Part shown: piece after piece, positions 56,650-63,836 of the stretch
Layout of the letters: each line of letters opens with the position of its first letter
How positions within the stretch are numbered: the stretch's first letter is position 1
Assembly: GCA_029880855.1 (NCBI GenBank)
Contig: JAOUNS010000006.1
Coordinates: 62,001 to 126,000 of the forward strand
Origin: Gammaproteobacteria bacterium
GTDB lineage: Bacteria > Pseudomonadota > Gammaproteobacteria > UBA6429 > Thiohalophilaceae
DNA length: 64,000 nt
Direction of reading: 5' to 3'
The notes under the pieces: generated by a model
Seen by the model: the letters and a program-made list of their open reading frames with translations, nothing else
Databases searched by the model: none
Told to the model about the DNA's origin: nothing
Program-made: the position numbers and the translations under genes

Positions 56650-56757
56650 TATGACGCCAGGTAAGTGGATAAATTTTTCGACGATGCCGGTAAGGAAATC
56701 AGCAAGGGAGTCGGCAAGGAGATTGGCAAGGCAGCCAGGAGGCACAAGTTCTGGTAA
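56650..56757 (+). pseudogene. Decayed duplicate of the C-terminal tail of the 1380-residue protein
   Basis: 56650-56708 aligns with 56511-56569 (offset 139 bases) with few mismatches. The copy reads Y-D-A-R-stop-V-D-K-F-F-D-D-A-G-K-E-I-S-K-G-V-G-K-E-I-G-K-A-A and ends H-K-F-W-stop at 56757. The parent reads Y-A-A-R-E-V-D-K-F-F-D-D-A-G-K-E-I. The Glu codon GAA is TAA in the copy. The copy starts 13 bases after the gene's stop and is out of frame with it. It may be a remnant of a longer tail or a displaced alternative tail. A GTG at 56665 could in theory start a 30-residue peptide. Confidence 0.75.
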
Positions 56758-56784
56758 AGCAATATTGTGCCAACCGGAACACAC

Positions 56785-56815
56785 GGGATGGGCAGGATGT
56801 CCCATCCCCTGTTTA
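56785..56815. terminator. Hairpin terminator between the giant gene and the M50-like gene
   Basis: GGGATGGG (56785-56792) pairs with CCCATCCC (56801-56808), 8-base loop, followed by CTGTTTATTT on the plus strand. The two flanking genes are convergent, so it may serve both. Confidence 0.6.
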
Positions 56816-56822
56816 TTTCAAA

Positions 56823-57479
56823 TCAGCGGAACATTCTGCGTTGGCGGTTTTCAGAGCGCCATAAGCCGATCAATACTGCAAGACCGAGTACGACCCAAAC
56901 TGCTACCCAAACGATTTCCGGTATATAGGTCAATTTGGCCAGTGCGGCCCCGTCGCCGATGCTTTGCCCGTCAAGCAGATGAAACGGTGAACGAATGGCA
57001 TTCATCAATACATATATTCCAATAAACTCTTCAACCCGATTAAATACTTGGCTGAATCGTTTGGCGGCTGCCAGATAGAACAACAGAACCAGTATGCCAA
57101 GGATCAACATGGTGATGAGGTCACCTGCATAAAAGATGATGGTGAGGAGAATGGCGATCACCAGTAATGTGGAAATAATGGTGGAACTGCGTCCCAGTGA
57201 ACGAGCCGACAGGTACATCAATGCCCCCGACAGGATGGCCCCCGCATAACCGGCAAAGGATGTCAGGCCGTGCCAACCACCGGCGTATTCACAATAACCG
57301 GAACCATCTATGCGAATCACAATCTCCCGGATATGGCCACCGGTGAATACCGCTGTCAGTCCATGACTGATCTCGTGAAAATAGGTTTCGATCCAGTTAA
57401 AAGGCCAACTGAGAAATGGTACAGCTGAAATAACCAAAGCTGAGATAATGTAAACAAGCAGTCGTTTTTGGCTGTCCAT
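56823..57479 (-). CDS. Membrane protein of the M50-like peptidase family
   Basis: A 218-residue, multi-spanning membrane protein with a zinc-type motif H-E-I-S-H-G (about 35-40) at the end of the first helix region. A second element, N-A-I-R-S-P-F-H-L-L-D-G, resembles the N/P-x-x-x-L-D-G metal motif of site-2 proteases. About five to six hydrophobic helices follow. It may be an intramembrane protease, but several M50-like proteins have no tested activity. It is a single gene about 100 bases downstream of the kinase/phosphatase gene, on the same strand. Confidence 0.72.
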   Translation of the reverse strand: MDSQKRLLVYIISALVISAVPFLSWPFNWIETYFHEISHGLTAVFTGGHIREIVIRIDGSGYCEYAGGWHGLTSFAGYAGAILSGALMYLSARSLGRSSTIISTLLVIAILLTIIFYAGDLITMLILGILVLLFYLAAAKRFSQVFNRVEEFIGIYVLMNAIRSPFHLLDGQSIGDGAALAKLTYIPEIVWVAVWVVLGLAVLIGLWRSENRQRRMFR

Positions 57480-57579
57480 GTTGTGCTATACCCCCCTGTT
57501 TGTTCCCTGACCTGACTGAACTGATCCGGCAATGCAGTATGACACACTAACTGTCTAATGGCAGCGCCGATCTGCCTGC

Positions 57580-59316
57580 TTATTTTATAGCAGGATGATC
57601 CACCAGCAACAACAGGATAATGACAAACAGTATCAGGGAGAGTCCCTTCCAGAACAAAACCGGGTTGCGTTCAATTAACGGGGGACGGGTCTTGTTGAGA
57701 AAGGCCTGATTGGGATGACGCAGATCATGAATGAATTCCGATATCTCAGCATAACGCTGAGCGGGGTTGGGATGTACCGCCTTGCAGATCGCATCATCAA
57801 CCCAGGCCGGGATACTGCGCTCGCCATCGCGTAACGGCTGATAGCGTAACTGACGCTGGGCGGAGCGGCTGGTTGCCCGCGCCACCGCCGGGCCATACGG
57901 CAATTTACCCGAGAGCATTTGATAGACAATGGCGCCAAGGGAATACTGATCCGAACGAGTGCTACCGGTTTCGCCAAGAAAATACTCCGGTGCAGAGTAT
58001 TGTGCCGTGCCGAGAACAGCCTGTTGATCCGGCATGGTATTGATTTCACTTAATCCCGCCACCCGGGTGGAACCGAAATCAATCAATCTGACGGTGCCAT
58101 TCCGATCGATCATGATATTGTCGGGTCGCAGGTCCTGGTGCAGCATCTCCTGTCGATGCAATGCACGCAGACCGGCGGCGATCTGTTCACTGAGGGTACG
58201 TACGGTTTCCAAATCGGGCTGGGAATTATCTCGCATCCATTGCCCCAGTGACTGTCCCTCAATATATTCCATGGCAATATATAAATAGTTGCGCTTGCGT
58301 GTATGCTGACAGGGTTTAACCACATGCGCATTATTGATACGCCTGGCCACCCACTCTTCCATCAGAAACCGTTCCAGTGCGGCGGCATCACTGCGCAGGT
58401 CAACAGCCGGAATCTTTAACACCACCTGCTCACCGCTTTCCTTGTCCTCGGCCAAATAGATATGGCTGCGATGACTCATATGCAGCTCACGCAAGATCTC
58501 ATAGCCGTCAAACTGCATCCGGGGGCGAAGTTCAGGCGGAAAAGGCAAGGTATTCAGTTGTTGCACCACTTCATTGGCACTGTGTGGTGGCAGAGTATCG
58601 ATCCTGACGATCTGAATTGTCAGGTTATCGTTACTGCCGCGCTGCAGTGCCTCGGCAATAATCAACTCTGCAGCCTGGTCCAGATTGTCCCGGTTTTTCT
58701 GAATCGCTCCGGTGACAAACTTTTCGTCCGTGAATTCATACACACCGTCCGTGGCCAGAATAAAAATGTCGCCCTGCTCCAGGGACACTGCCCGATAATC
58801 GATATCAATCTGCTCCCGCATACCAAGAGCGCGCCGCAAATAACTCTTGCCCTCCGGCACCCAGAGACAGTGATCTTCAGTCAACTGTTCCAGATGTCTG
58901 TCCTGAACGCGATAGACCCGGGTGTCACCCACATGGAAAATGTGTGCTGTGTTGGATTTAACCACCAGAGTACTAAAGGTGCAGACATAGCCCTTCTCCA
59001 GCGTATAACGGAACCGGCTGTTGCGGGTCTGGGAATAGAGCCAGGAATTGGTTGCAGTCAGCACGCGCTGTACCGAGGTCTTCACTGTCCAGGATTCCGA
59101 CGTGGAATAATAGTCTTCCAAAAAACCTTTGATGGATGCCTCACTGGCAAATTGGCTGACCTCGCTGCTGCTGATACCGTCGGCCAGTGCAATAACAATC
59201 CCCTTGGCGCTGAGTTGCGGCTCATGTGGCATCCGGGCCGCGTGGAAATCCTGATTGATTGCCTTGCGTCCCTTATCGCTGTACTGACCGATTGATATAG
59301 AGAGTTGTTGCGTCAT
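57580..59316 (-). CDS. Bifunctional PP2C phosphatase / Ser-Thr protein kinase
   Basis: A 578-residue fusion. Residues about 1-245 form a PP2C domain (I-N-Q-D-F, A-L-A-D-G-I, G-D-T-R-V-Y, A-T-D-G-V-Y and S-N-D-N-L). Residues about 268-535 form a Hanks-type kinase. The Lys (V-V-L-K-I-P), H-Q-D-L-R-P-D-N, D-F-G and A-P-E motifs are visible. The glycine loop lacks its glycines (L-H-M-S-H-R-S-H) and the catalytic-loop Lys is Arg, so kinase activity is not certain. A C-terminal TM (about 550-572) anchors it. The same fusion lies beside nitrite genes in P. aeruginosa (PA1782). No ribosome binding site is visible; a hairpin precedes the ATG. Confidence 0.9.
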   Translation of the reverse strand: MTQQLSISIGQYSDKGRKAINQDFHAARMPHEPQLSAKGIVIALADGISSSEVSQFASEASIKGFLEDYYSTSESWTVKTSVQRVLTATNSWLYSQTRNSRFRYTLEKGYVCTFSTLVVKSNTAHIFHVGDTRVYRVQDRHLEQLTEDHCLWVPEGKSYLRRALGMREQIDIDYRAVSLEQGDIFILATDGVYEFTDEKFVTGAIQKNRDNLDQAAELIIAEALQRGSNDNLTIQIVRIDTLPPHSANEVVQQLNTLPFPPELRPRMQFDGYEILRELHMSHRSHIYLAEDKESGEQVVLKIPAVDLRSDAAALERFLMEEWVARRINNAHVVKPCQHTRKRNYLYIAMEYIEGQSLGQWMRDNSQPDLETVRTLSEQIAAGLRALHRQEMLHQDLRPDNIMIDRNGTVRLIDFGSTRVAGLSEINTMPDQQAVLGTAQYSAPEYFLGETGSTRSDQYSLGAIVYQMLSGKLPYGPAVARATSRSAQRQLRYQPLRDGERSIPAWVDDAICKAVHPNPAQRYAEISEFIHDLRHPNQAFLNKTRPPLIERNPVLFWKGLSLILFVIILLLLVDHPAIK

Positions 59317-59325
59317 AAAACAAGC

Positions 59326-59350
59326 ATATCAGCCCATGTCGGGCTGATAT
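59326..59350 (-). terminator. Intercistronic hairpin between the FNT transporter and kinase/phosphatase genes
   Basis: Perfect 10-bp stem ATATCAGCCC / GGGCTGATAT (59326-59335 with 59341-59350), 5-base loop. On the minus strand it is followed by GCTTGTTTT and then immediately by the kinase ATG. It looks like a partial terminator or an RNA element limiting the second gene. Confidence 0.75.
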
Positions 59351-59371
59351 ACTTTTTCCATACAGATATCC

Positions 59372-60187
59372 TTACTTACCCAGTACACGTTGTGGACTGG
59401 TTCTGACATGGGTGTAGTACAAGGGCAAGGCAACAAACACAAATCCACCCACCAGATTACCGATTGCGGTGGGAATTTCATTCCACAACAAATATTCGAC
59501 AAAGGTGAAGTTACCGCCCATGATGATGGAGAAGGGGAACAGGAACATGTTAACGATGGAATGCTCAAAACCCATGAAAAAGAACAGCATGATGGGCATC
59601 CACATGGCCATCATCTTGCCGCTGGCGGAAGTTGAAATCATCGCACCTACCACACCCATGGAGACCATCCAGTTACATAACATGCCGCGAATAAAGATGG
59701 TCATCCAGCCATCAAAGCCGTGTGCCTTGTAACCCAGTACCCGGGACTCGCCAATGGCGCTCACCTTCTTGGCGATTGCGCCGCCATCCACGTTATAACC
59801 ATAAGTGAGAATAAAAGACATCATAAAAGCCACGGCCAGGGCACCGGCAAAGTTACCCACAAACACCAGTCCCCAATTACGCATTACCTGACCAAACGTT
59901 ACACCCGGCCGCTTGTCGATCAAGGCCAGGGGCACCAGAGTGAAGACACCGGTTAACAGGTCAAACTTCATGAGGTAAAGCATAATAAATCCGACCGGAA
60001 ATAATATTGACCCCACTAACAAAGAACCTGTTTTGGTGGCAACGGTAATGGCAAATACAGCAGCCAGGGCCAATATCGCACCGGCCATAAAGGCGCGTAT
60101 CAGCGTATCCTTGGTTGACATGTAGACCTTGGACTCGCCGGAATCGACCATCTTTGAGACAAACTCGGTAGGCTCTAAATACGACAT
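59372..60187 (-). CDS. Formate/nitrite transporter family protein (NirC/FocA-like)
   Basis: A 271-residue FNT channel with six hydrophobic helices. Family motifs: F-x-A-G-A-I-L-A-L (about 33-41), F-D-L-L-T-G-V-F-T (about 74-82), N-W-G-L-V-F-V-G-N-F-A-G-A, R-G-M-L-C-N-W-M-V and G-F-E-H-S-I-V-N-M-F (central His). FNT proteins carry nitrite, formate, hydrosulfide or lactate. The kinase/phosphatase neighbour, known from Pseudomonas nitrite clusters, favours nitrite. Confidence 0.9.
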   Translation of the reverse strand: MSYLEPTEFVSKMVDSGESKVYMSTKDTLIRAFMAGAILALAAVFAITVATKTGSLLVGSILFPVGFIMLYLMKFDLLTGVFTLVPLALIDKRPGVTFGQVMRNWGLVFVGNFAGALAVAFMMSFILTYGYNVDGGAIAKKVSAIGESRVLGYKAHGFDGWMTIFIRGMLCNWMVSMGVVGAMISTSASGKMMAMWMPIMLFFFMGFEHSIVNMFLFPFSIIMGGNFTFVEYLLWNEIPTAIGNLVGGFVFVALPLYYTHVRTSPQRVLGK

Positions 60188-60541
60188 AACACTCCCTCTT
60201 GAATAAATAATTGTGCCAACATTGCTTTAAGCGTTAACACCCTTACAGCAACTAGCGTGCCGGCCCGAAATCGGCCGATTTTCCACGTCTTGCGCTGTTA
60301 TTCCGCGTTATTTTTCACCAGCATGGTGCGTGGAGAGGTCAGGATGACCTTTTTATGCCCCGTTTGGGTGCCTGATGGATAATCTTATGGTGTTGTATGA
60401 AATAAAGAAAAAGTGGATATAATCACTTTCGTGTGGAAATGCACCATAAACAAGAACTTTTCTTTGTTCTATGAGACGAGCGAAACATAACCCTCACCCC
60501 ATTCTCCTTGTCGATTGATAACGCAGAACCCGCCGTGCCGC

Positions 60542-60593
60542 AGAGAACACAGCGTTTTGAAATAGATCAGAAACATGACGCAAAGTCGCAAAG
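60542..60593. repeat. Dispersed repeat, copy 1
   Basis: First copy of a 52-base sequence; its first 31 bases are identical to copy 2. It carries GCGTTTTGAAATAGATCAG and ends in GACGCAAAGTCGCAAAG, the kind of GCAAAG-rich short element seen scattered through many proteobacterial genomes. Confidence 0.8.
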
Positions 60594-60643
60594 CCGCGAA
60601 GGACACAAAGAATATATTTGTTCGGTTTATATCGCAGAGCAGT

Positions 60644-60695
60644 AGAGAACACAGCGTTTTGAAATAGATCAGAAGCATAACGCAAAGACGCAGAG
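60644..60695. repeat. Dispersed repeat, copy 2
   Basis: Second copy, 102 bases after the first, with five or so changes in its last 21 bases. Same orientation as copy 1. Confidence 0.8.
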
Positions 60696-60939
60696 ATAAA
60701 ATAATCTCCACTCCTTGCCGGTCCTGGCAGTATGTGTACCCGGATTGATACCAGACAGGCGTCGGATTACGCTGTGCTAATCCAACCTGCTCACTGCTTC
60801 AAACAAGAAATTCATCGCAACTCTGTTTCAGCCGATTGGGTGTCCTTTGCTTTGGTGAAACATTAGAACACCGAATTACACCCTAAATGACCAGGGTGGA
60901 AAGCGGCGGGCATTCCGGTAAACGTTTGAGACGCATCTG

Positions 60940-60964
60940 GTTCCCACGCAGAGCATGAGAACCG
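60940..60964. repeat. Degenerate GTTCCCACGC-type hairpin repeat
   Basis: GGTTCCCACGC and GCATGAGAACC pair imperfectly around an AGA loop. The sequence resembles the widespread intergenic GTTCCCACGC-N-GCGTGGGAAC hairpin element. Confidence 0.5.
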
Positions 60965-60987
60965 GACGGGTTAACTTTATCGTACTT

Positions 60988-61431
60988 CTAGCTTGCCTTG
61001 TCCAGCTTGTGCATCAAGCGGATCAATTCCGCTTCACTCTCACTGATACCGCAGACATCGACAATTTCGGTGGTGTTTGATCCGCTCTGTATCATTTGAA
61101 TGGCCTGTTCGTAAGGCTGATTGGCGGGGTCATAGATGTCGATCTGGTCCTGGCGCTCGGTCAACCGGCGCTGGCGGCGTTCGATTTCCAGCACCCGTTC
61201 ACCAACACCGATGGCGGCGGCGGTGATCGCACGCAGATCACGTTGCAGGTTTTTGATATCGCGCAGTTTGCCGTTTAATTGGCGGCGACTGCGAATCAAG
61301 AGCAGGGCGGCAAACAGCATCACACAAGTACTGACGGCCAGACTGAAGCCGGGATGATGGATAGTCTGTTGCAAGGTGCTGAGAAGAAGTTCCGGTTTGG
61401 CAAAAGCAAGTTGTTCGAGAATCTGATTCAT
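60988..61431 (-). CDS. DUF2802-type membrane protein of the chemotaxis cluster
   Basis: A 147-residue protein: one TM (about 31-47), a coiled coil (about 50-100, R-R-Q-L-N-G-K-L-R-D-I...E-R-R-Q-R-R-L-T-E-R) and a conserved C-terminal helix-turn-helix-like part (A-I-Q-M-I-Q-S-G, D-V-C-G-I-S-E-S-E-A-E-L-I). In Pseudomonas the corresponding gene (PA1465) follows cheW. Function unknown. Its ATG overlaps by one base the stop of the small upstream gene. Confidence 0.82.
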   Translation of the reverse strand: MNQILEQLAFAKPELLLSTLQQTIHHPGFSLAVSTCVMLFAALLLIRSRRQLNGKLRDIKNLQRDLRAITAAAIGVGERVLEIERRQRRLTERQDQIDIYDPANQPYEQAIQMIQSGSNTTEIVDVCGISESEAELIRLMHKLDKAS

Positions 61432-61607
61432 TATGCATACTCGTCTATGTGGAGTTGATCATCATCGTCATCTGTGTCGGGCTTTTGATCTTGCTGTTGC
61501 GGTTGACGTTTTGGAGGCTGCTTGCGCTCCCCCACTTTCCCAGACGGTTGGGTTGCCGGCGTGGGCCATACCGGCCCCAGTGGATTGATGTTATTGACAT
61601 TTGCCAT
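61431..61607 (-). CDS. Small 58-residue Pro/Gln/Asp-rich protein between cheW and the DUF2802 gene
   Basis: Begins M-A-N-V-N-N-I-N-P-L-G-P-V-W-P and ends in a run of Asp then Q-L-H-I-D-E-Y-A. It lies in the right direction, 23 bases after cheW, and its TAA overlaps the next ATG (TAATG), which supports translation coupling. The N-terminus looks structured or peptide-like; the rest is charged and probably disordered. No family recognised. Confidence 0.65.
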   Translation of the reverse strand: MANVNNINPLGPVWPTPATQPSGKVGERKQPPKRQPQQQDQKPDTDDDDDQLHIDEYA

Positions 61608-61630
61608 TGTTCATCGCAGTTACCACTCAC

Positions 61631-62110
61631 CTACATACTGGCAACCTCCTCCCATTCTTCGTCCGTCAACAGGCGTTCCACATCAACAAGGATGAGCAGT
61701 TCATTGTCCTTGTTGCAGACGCCCTGGATATAACGCGAACTCTCCTCGCTGCCGATATTCGGCGCACTTTCGATTTCTGAACTTCTGAGCAGGACCACTT
61801 CCGCCACACTGTCCACCAGGATCCCGACCACTTGATCATTGTCGGCCTCGAGGATGACGATACGGCTGGAATCGTCGGTGTCCTTTTCATCTAATCCAAA
61901 GCGCTTGCGCGAGTCGATGACCGTCACGACATTACCACGGAGATTAATGATGCCCAGAACATAGTTCGGTGCACCGGGTACCGGGGCAATGTCACTGACC
62001 CGCAGGACTTCTTGCACCTGCATTACCTGAATGCCGTATTTCTCATTATCAAGAAAAAAAGTCACCCATTGGGTAATGGGATCTTTGGCAGCATCTGTGG
62101 CTTCGCTCAT
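61631..62110 (-). CDS. cheW: Chemotaxis coupling protein CheW
   Basis: Links chemoreceptors to CheA. The 159-residue product has the whole CheW domain: Q-W-V-T-F-F-L-D-N-E-K-Y-G-I (about 14-27), V-Q-E-V-L-R, P-N-Y-V-L-G-I-I-N-L-R-G-N-V-V-T-V-I-D and V-G-I-L-V-D-S-V-A-E-V. It lies 124 bases after the ParP-like gene. Confidence 0.95.
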   Translation of the reverse strand: MSEATDAAKDPITQWVTFFLDNEKYGIQVMQVQEVLRVSDIAPVPGAPNYVLGIINLRGNVVTVIDSRKRFGLDEKDTDDSSRIVILEADNDQVVGILVDSVAEVVLLRSSEIESAPNIGSEESSRYIQGVCNKDNELLILVDVERLLTDEEWEEVASM

Positions 62111-62234
62111 GCATTGGCTCCTGTCAGATAGTCAACACTGTTCGCAACGTCGTCAAAAACCCGTCATTCAACACAGTCGATAAATAACCTTGCATATTCC
62201 ATACCAGCATTCAGGAATGATGATAGGAAGATTC

Positions 62235-62957
62235 TCAGTCTTGTTTAGCGGCCTCCAGCAGCAGAACTAGACCCCGTGTATCAATTAAAGCGCACATGAG
62301 TTCGATAGAGGTTCCGGCCAGCCATTGGCGGCGGGTACGGGCGGTATGCCAGCGGATATTCTCCGGCTGGAGGGTGATCAGTTCATGGACGGAATCACAG
62401 GCCAGACCCCATTGGCCCTCCTGGATGAGGACGATGCGACTGATGCGCTCCGCCGGTTTACTGCCCACCAGATCCTCGAGCATGGTGGGGGGCAGGACAA
62501 GTTGGGCCATATCCATCACCGGGACAGACTTGCCGTTATATTGATAGGTACCCAGTTGTGCACCTGGCATGCCGGGCTGTCGGTCGATACCTTTCCATTC
62601 CACCACGCCGGTCAGTTCGGACAGCGGCAGGGCCAGGGAAAGCTCGCCCACCTTGAAAAGCATGGCCTGAAACGGTCCATTGGCCCAGTCAGGAATAATG
62701 GCGTCCGGTTGCTGCGGCAAGCTCGGTTTGCCGCCGGGAGGGGGGGTGATGGCGGTTTCCATCGGCGGCGTTTTCACTACGCCATCGTGTAACTTCCCGG
62801 CATCCTCAGACGACGCTGGTGTTGCCGGCGCGGCAATCGTTTTTTCATCAACAGCTGTCGCCTGTTCTGCCTCCTCTCCATCCGGTACATCCTTCAGCAG
62901 GGAATCCAGGTAGAGGGAAATGGCTTCACTTTGCAGGGCAAGATTGGATTGGCTCAT
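62235..62957 (-). CDS. parP: CheW-domain protein, ParP-like
   Basis: A 240-residue protein with a Pro/Ala-rich disordered N-terminal part (about 25-85) and a C-terminal CheW-like domain (about 92-236; M-L-F-K-V-G-E-L-S-L-A-L-P, V-V-E-W-K-G, W-G-L-A-C-D-S-V-H-E-L). In Vibrio and Pseudomonas ParP joins the ATPase ParC to CheA and keeps arrays at the pole. It overlaps the ParA-type gene by 4 bases, the same pair. Confidence 0.82.
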   Translation of the reverse strand: MSQSNLALQSEAISLYLDSLLKDVPDGEEAEQATAVDEKTIAAPATPASSEDAGKLHDGVVKTPPMETAITPPPGGKPSLPQQPDAIIPDWANGPFQAMLFKVGELSLALPLSELTGVVEWKGIDRQPGMPGAQLGTYQYNGKSVPVMDMAQLVLPPTMLEDLVGSKPAERISRIVLIQEGQWGLACDSVHELITLQPENIRWHTARTRRQWLAGTSIELMCALIDTRGLVLLLEAAKQD

Positions 62958-63754
62958 GTGTTATTCACCAGATGGAGTCGGGGGATGGGGCCGTTTTGCA
63001 GCTCGCGCAGCAGACCGGCATAGGCCAGGGAACCGTGGGATTTCCCGGCCAGATGGGAAAGCGGCATACCGCGTTTGCTGGCCTCACGAAAACGGGTGTC
63101 GATGGGGATCATGCCGCTAAAGACATCATCACCATGCTGATCCCGCAACAATTTCAGGCTTTCCTGTGCGGCCCGGGTCCGTCGATCAAACATGGTCGGC
63201 ACAATGGTGAAACGGAGAGGCTCCGGTCGTGATTTGTTAATCATCCCCAGGGTGTGCATCATGCGCTCCAGCCCTTTGAGGGCCAGGAATTCGGTTTGCA
63301 CCGGCAGGATCAGGTGTTCGCAGGCCGCCAGGGCATTGACCAGCAGGATACCCAACAGCGGCGGGCAGTCGATCAGAACATCGTCATATTCATCCTGCAG
63401 CTGTTTCAGGGTTCGCATGATGACCAACCCCTTGCCTTCACGGGTGCCCAGTTGTCGATCCAGGGTGGCCAGCGCGGTCGATGCCGGCAGCAGGCTGATC
63501 TCCTTCACGCGGGTCGGCAGAATGATGGTACGGGCGGTTTTTCCCAGATCGGGACTTGCAGCCTGAAACAGCAAGTAGGCGCTCTTTTCCAGTGTGTCCG
63601 GATCTTGACCGAAATAAGCGGTCATGGAGCCATGTGGATCCAGGTCGACCAGCAAGACACGCCGTCCTTGCAGGGCCAGGTGTCCTGCCAGGTTAACGGT
63701 TGTGGTGGTCTTGCCGACCCCTCCTTTCTGATTTGCTACTGCCCAAACTTTCAA
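62954..63754 (-). CDS. parC: ParA-family ATPase ParC of the chemotaxis cluster
   Basis: A 266-residue Walker-type ATPase with the deviant Walker A K-G-G-V-G-K-T-T-T (10-18), L-L-V-D-L-D-P-H-G (switch) and V-L-I-D-C-P-P (Walker B). Relatives place chemotaxis arrays at the old pole and share them between daughters. The position between motD and the ParP-like gene marks it as ParC and not a chromosome-partition ParA. This gene should not be confused with topoisomerase IV parC. Confidence 0.88.
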   Translation of the reverse strand: MKVWAVANQKGGVGKTTTTVNLAGHLALQGRRVLLVDLDPHGSMTAYFGQDPDTLEKSAYLLFQAASPDLGKTARTIILPTRVKEISLLPASTALATLDRQLGTREGKGLVIMRTLKQLQDEYDDVLIDCPPLLGILLVNALAACEHLILPVQTEFLALKGLERMMHTLGMINKSRPEPLRFTIVPTMFDRRTRAAQESLKLLRDQHGDDVFSGMIPIDTRFREASKRGMPLSHLAGKSHGSLAYAGLLRELQNGPIPRLHLVNNT

Positions 63755-63836
63755 TGCTCTCTCCGCTGACTGCCCATCCCCAAAATGAAAGCATACTTTG
63801 TGCCATACGCGCCTATTTCAGTATTAATATTATGGT

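Larger units (their letters stand above)
60188..60987. other. 800-bp non-coding region with dispersed repeats
   Basis: Contains two copies of a 52-base sequence (60542 and 60644), a degenerate hairpin repeat (60940-60964), a small hairpin with T-run (AGGTCA-GGA-TGACCT-TTTT, 60336-60354) and an exact TATAAT at 60418-60423. No open frame is credible; frames read through the repeats are artefacts. The first 100 bases should hold the FNT gene promoter. Confidence 0.6.

Noticed and set aside
56651-57025. 124-residue plus-strand frame after the giant gene
   Set aside because: It reads the tail copy in the wrong frame and then runs antisense through the M50-like gene.
60469-60711. 80-residue minus-strand open frame (L-R-L-C-V-M-L-L-I-Y-F-K type)
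   Set aside because: It runs through both copies of the 52-base repeat, and its repeated hydrophobic phrases come from that DNA repeat. No ribosome binding site or neighbour supports it.
62954-63754. ParA-type ATPase as chromosome or plasmid partition gene
   Set aside because: No parB or parS-like site is near; overlap with a CheW-domain gene and motD places it in the chemotaxis array-positioning system.
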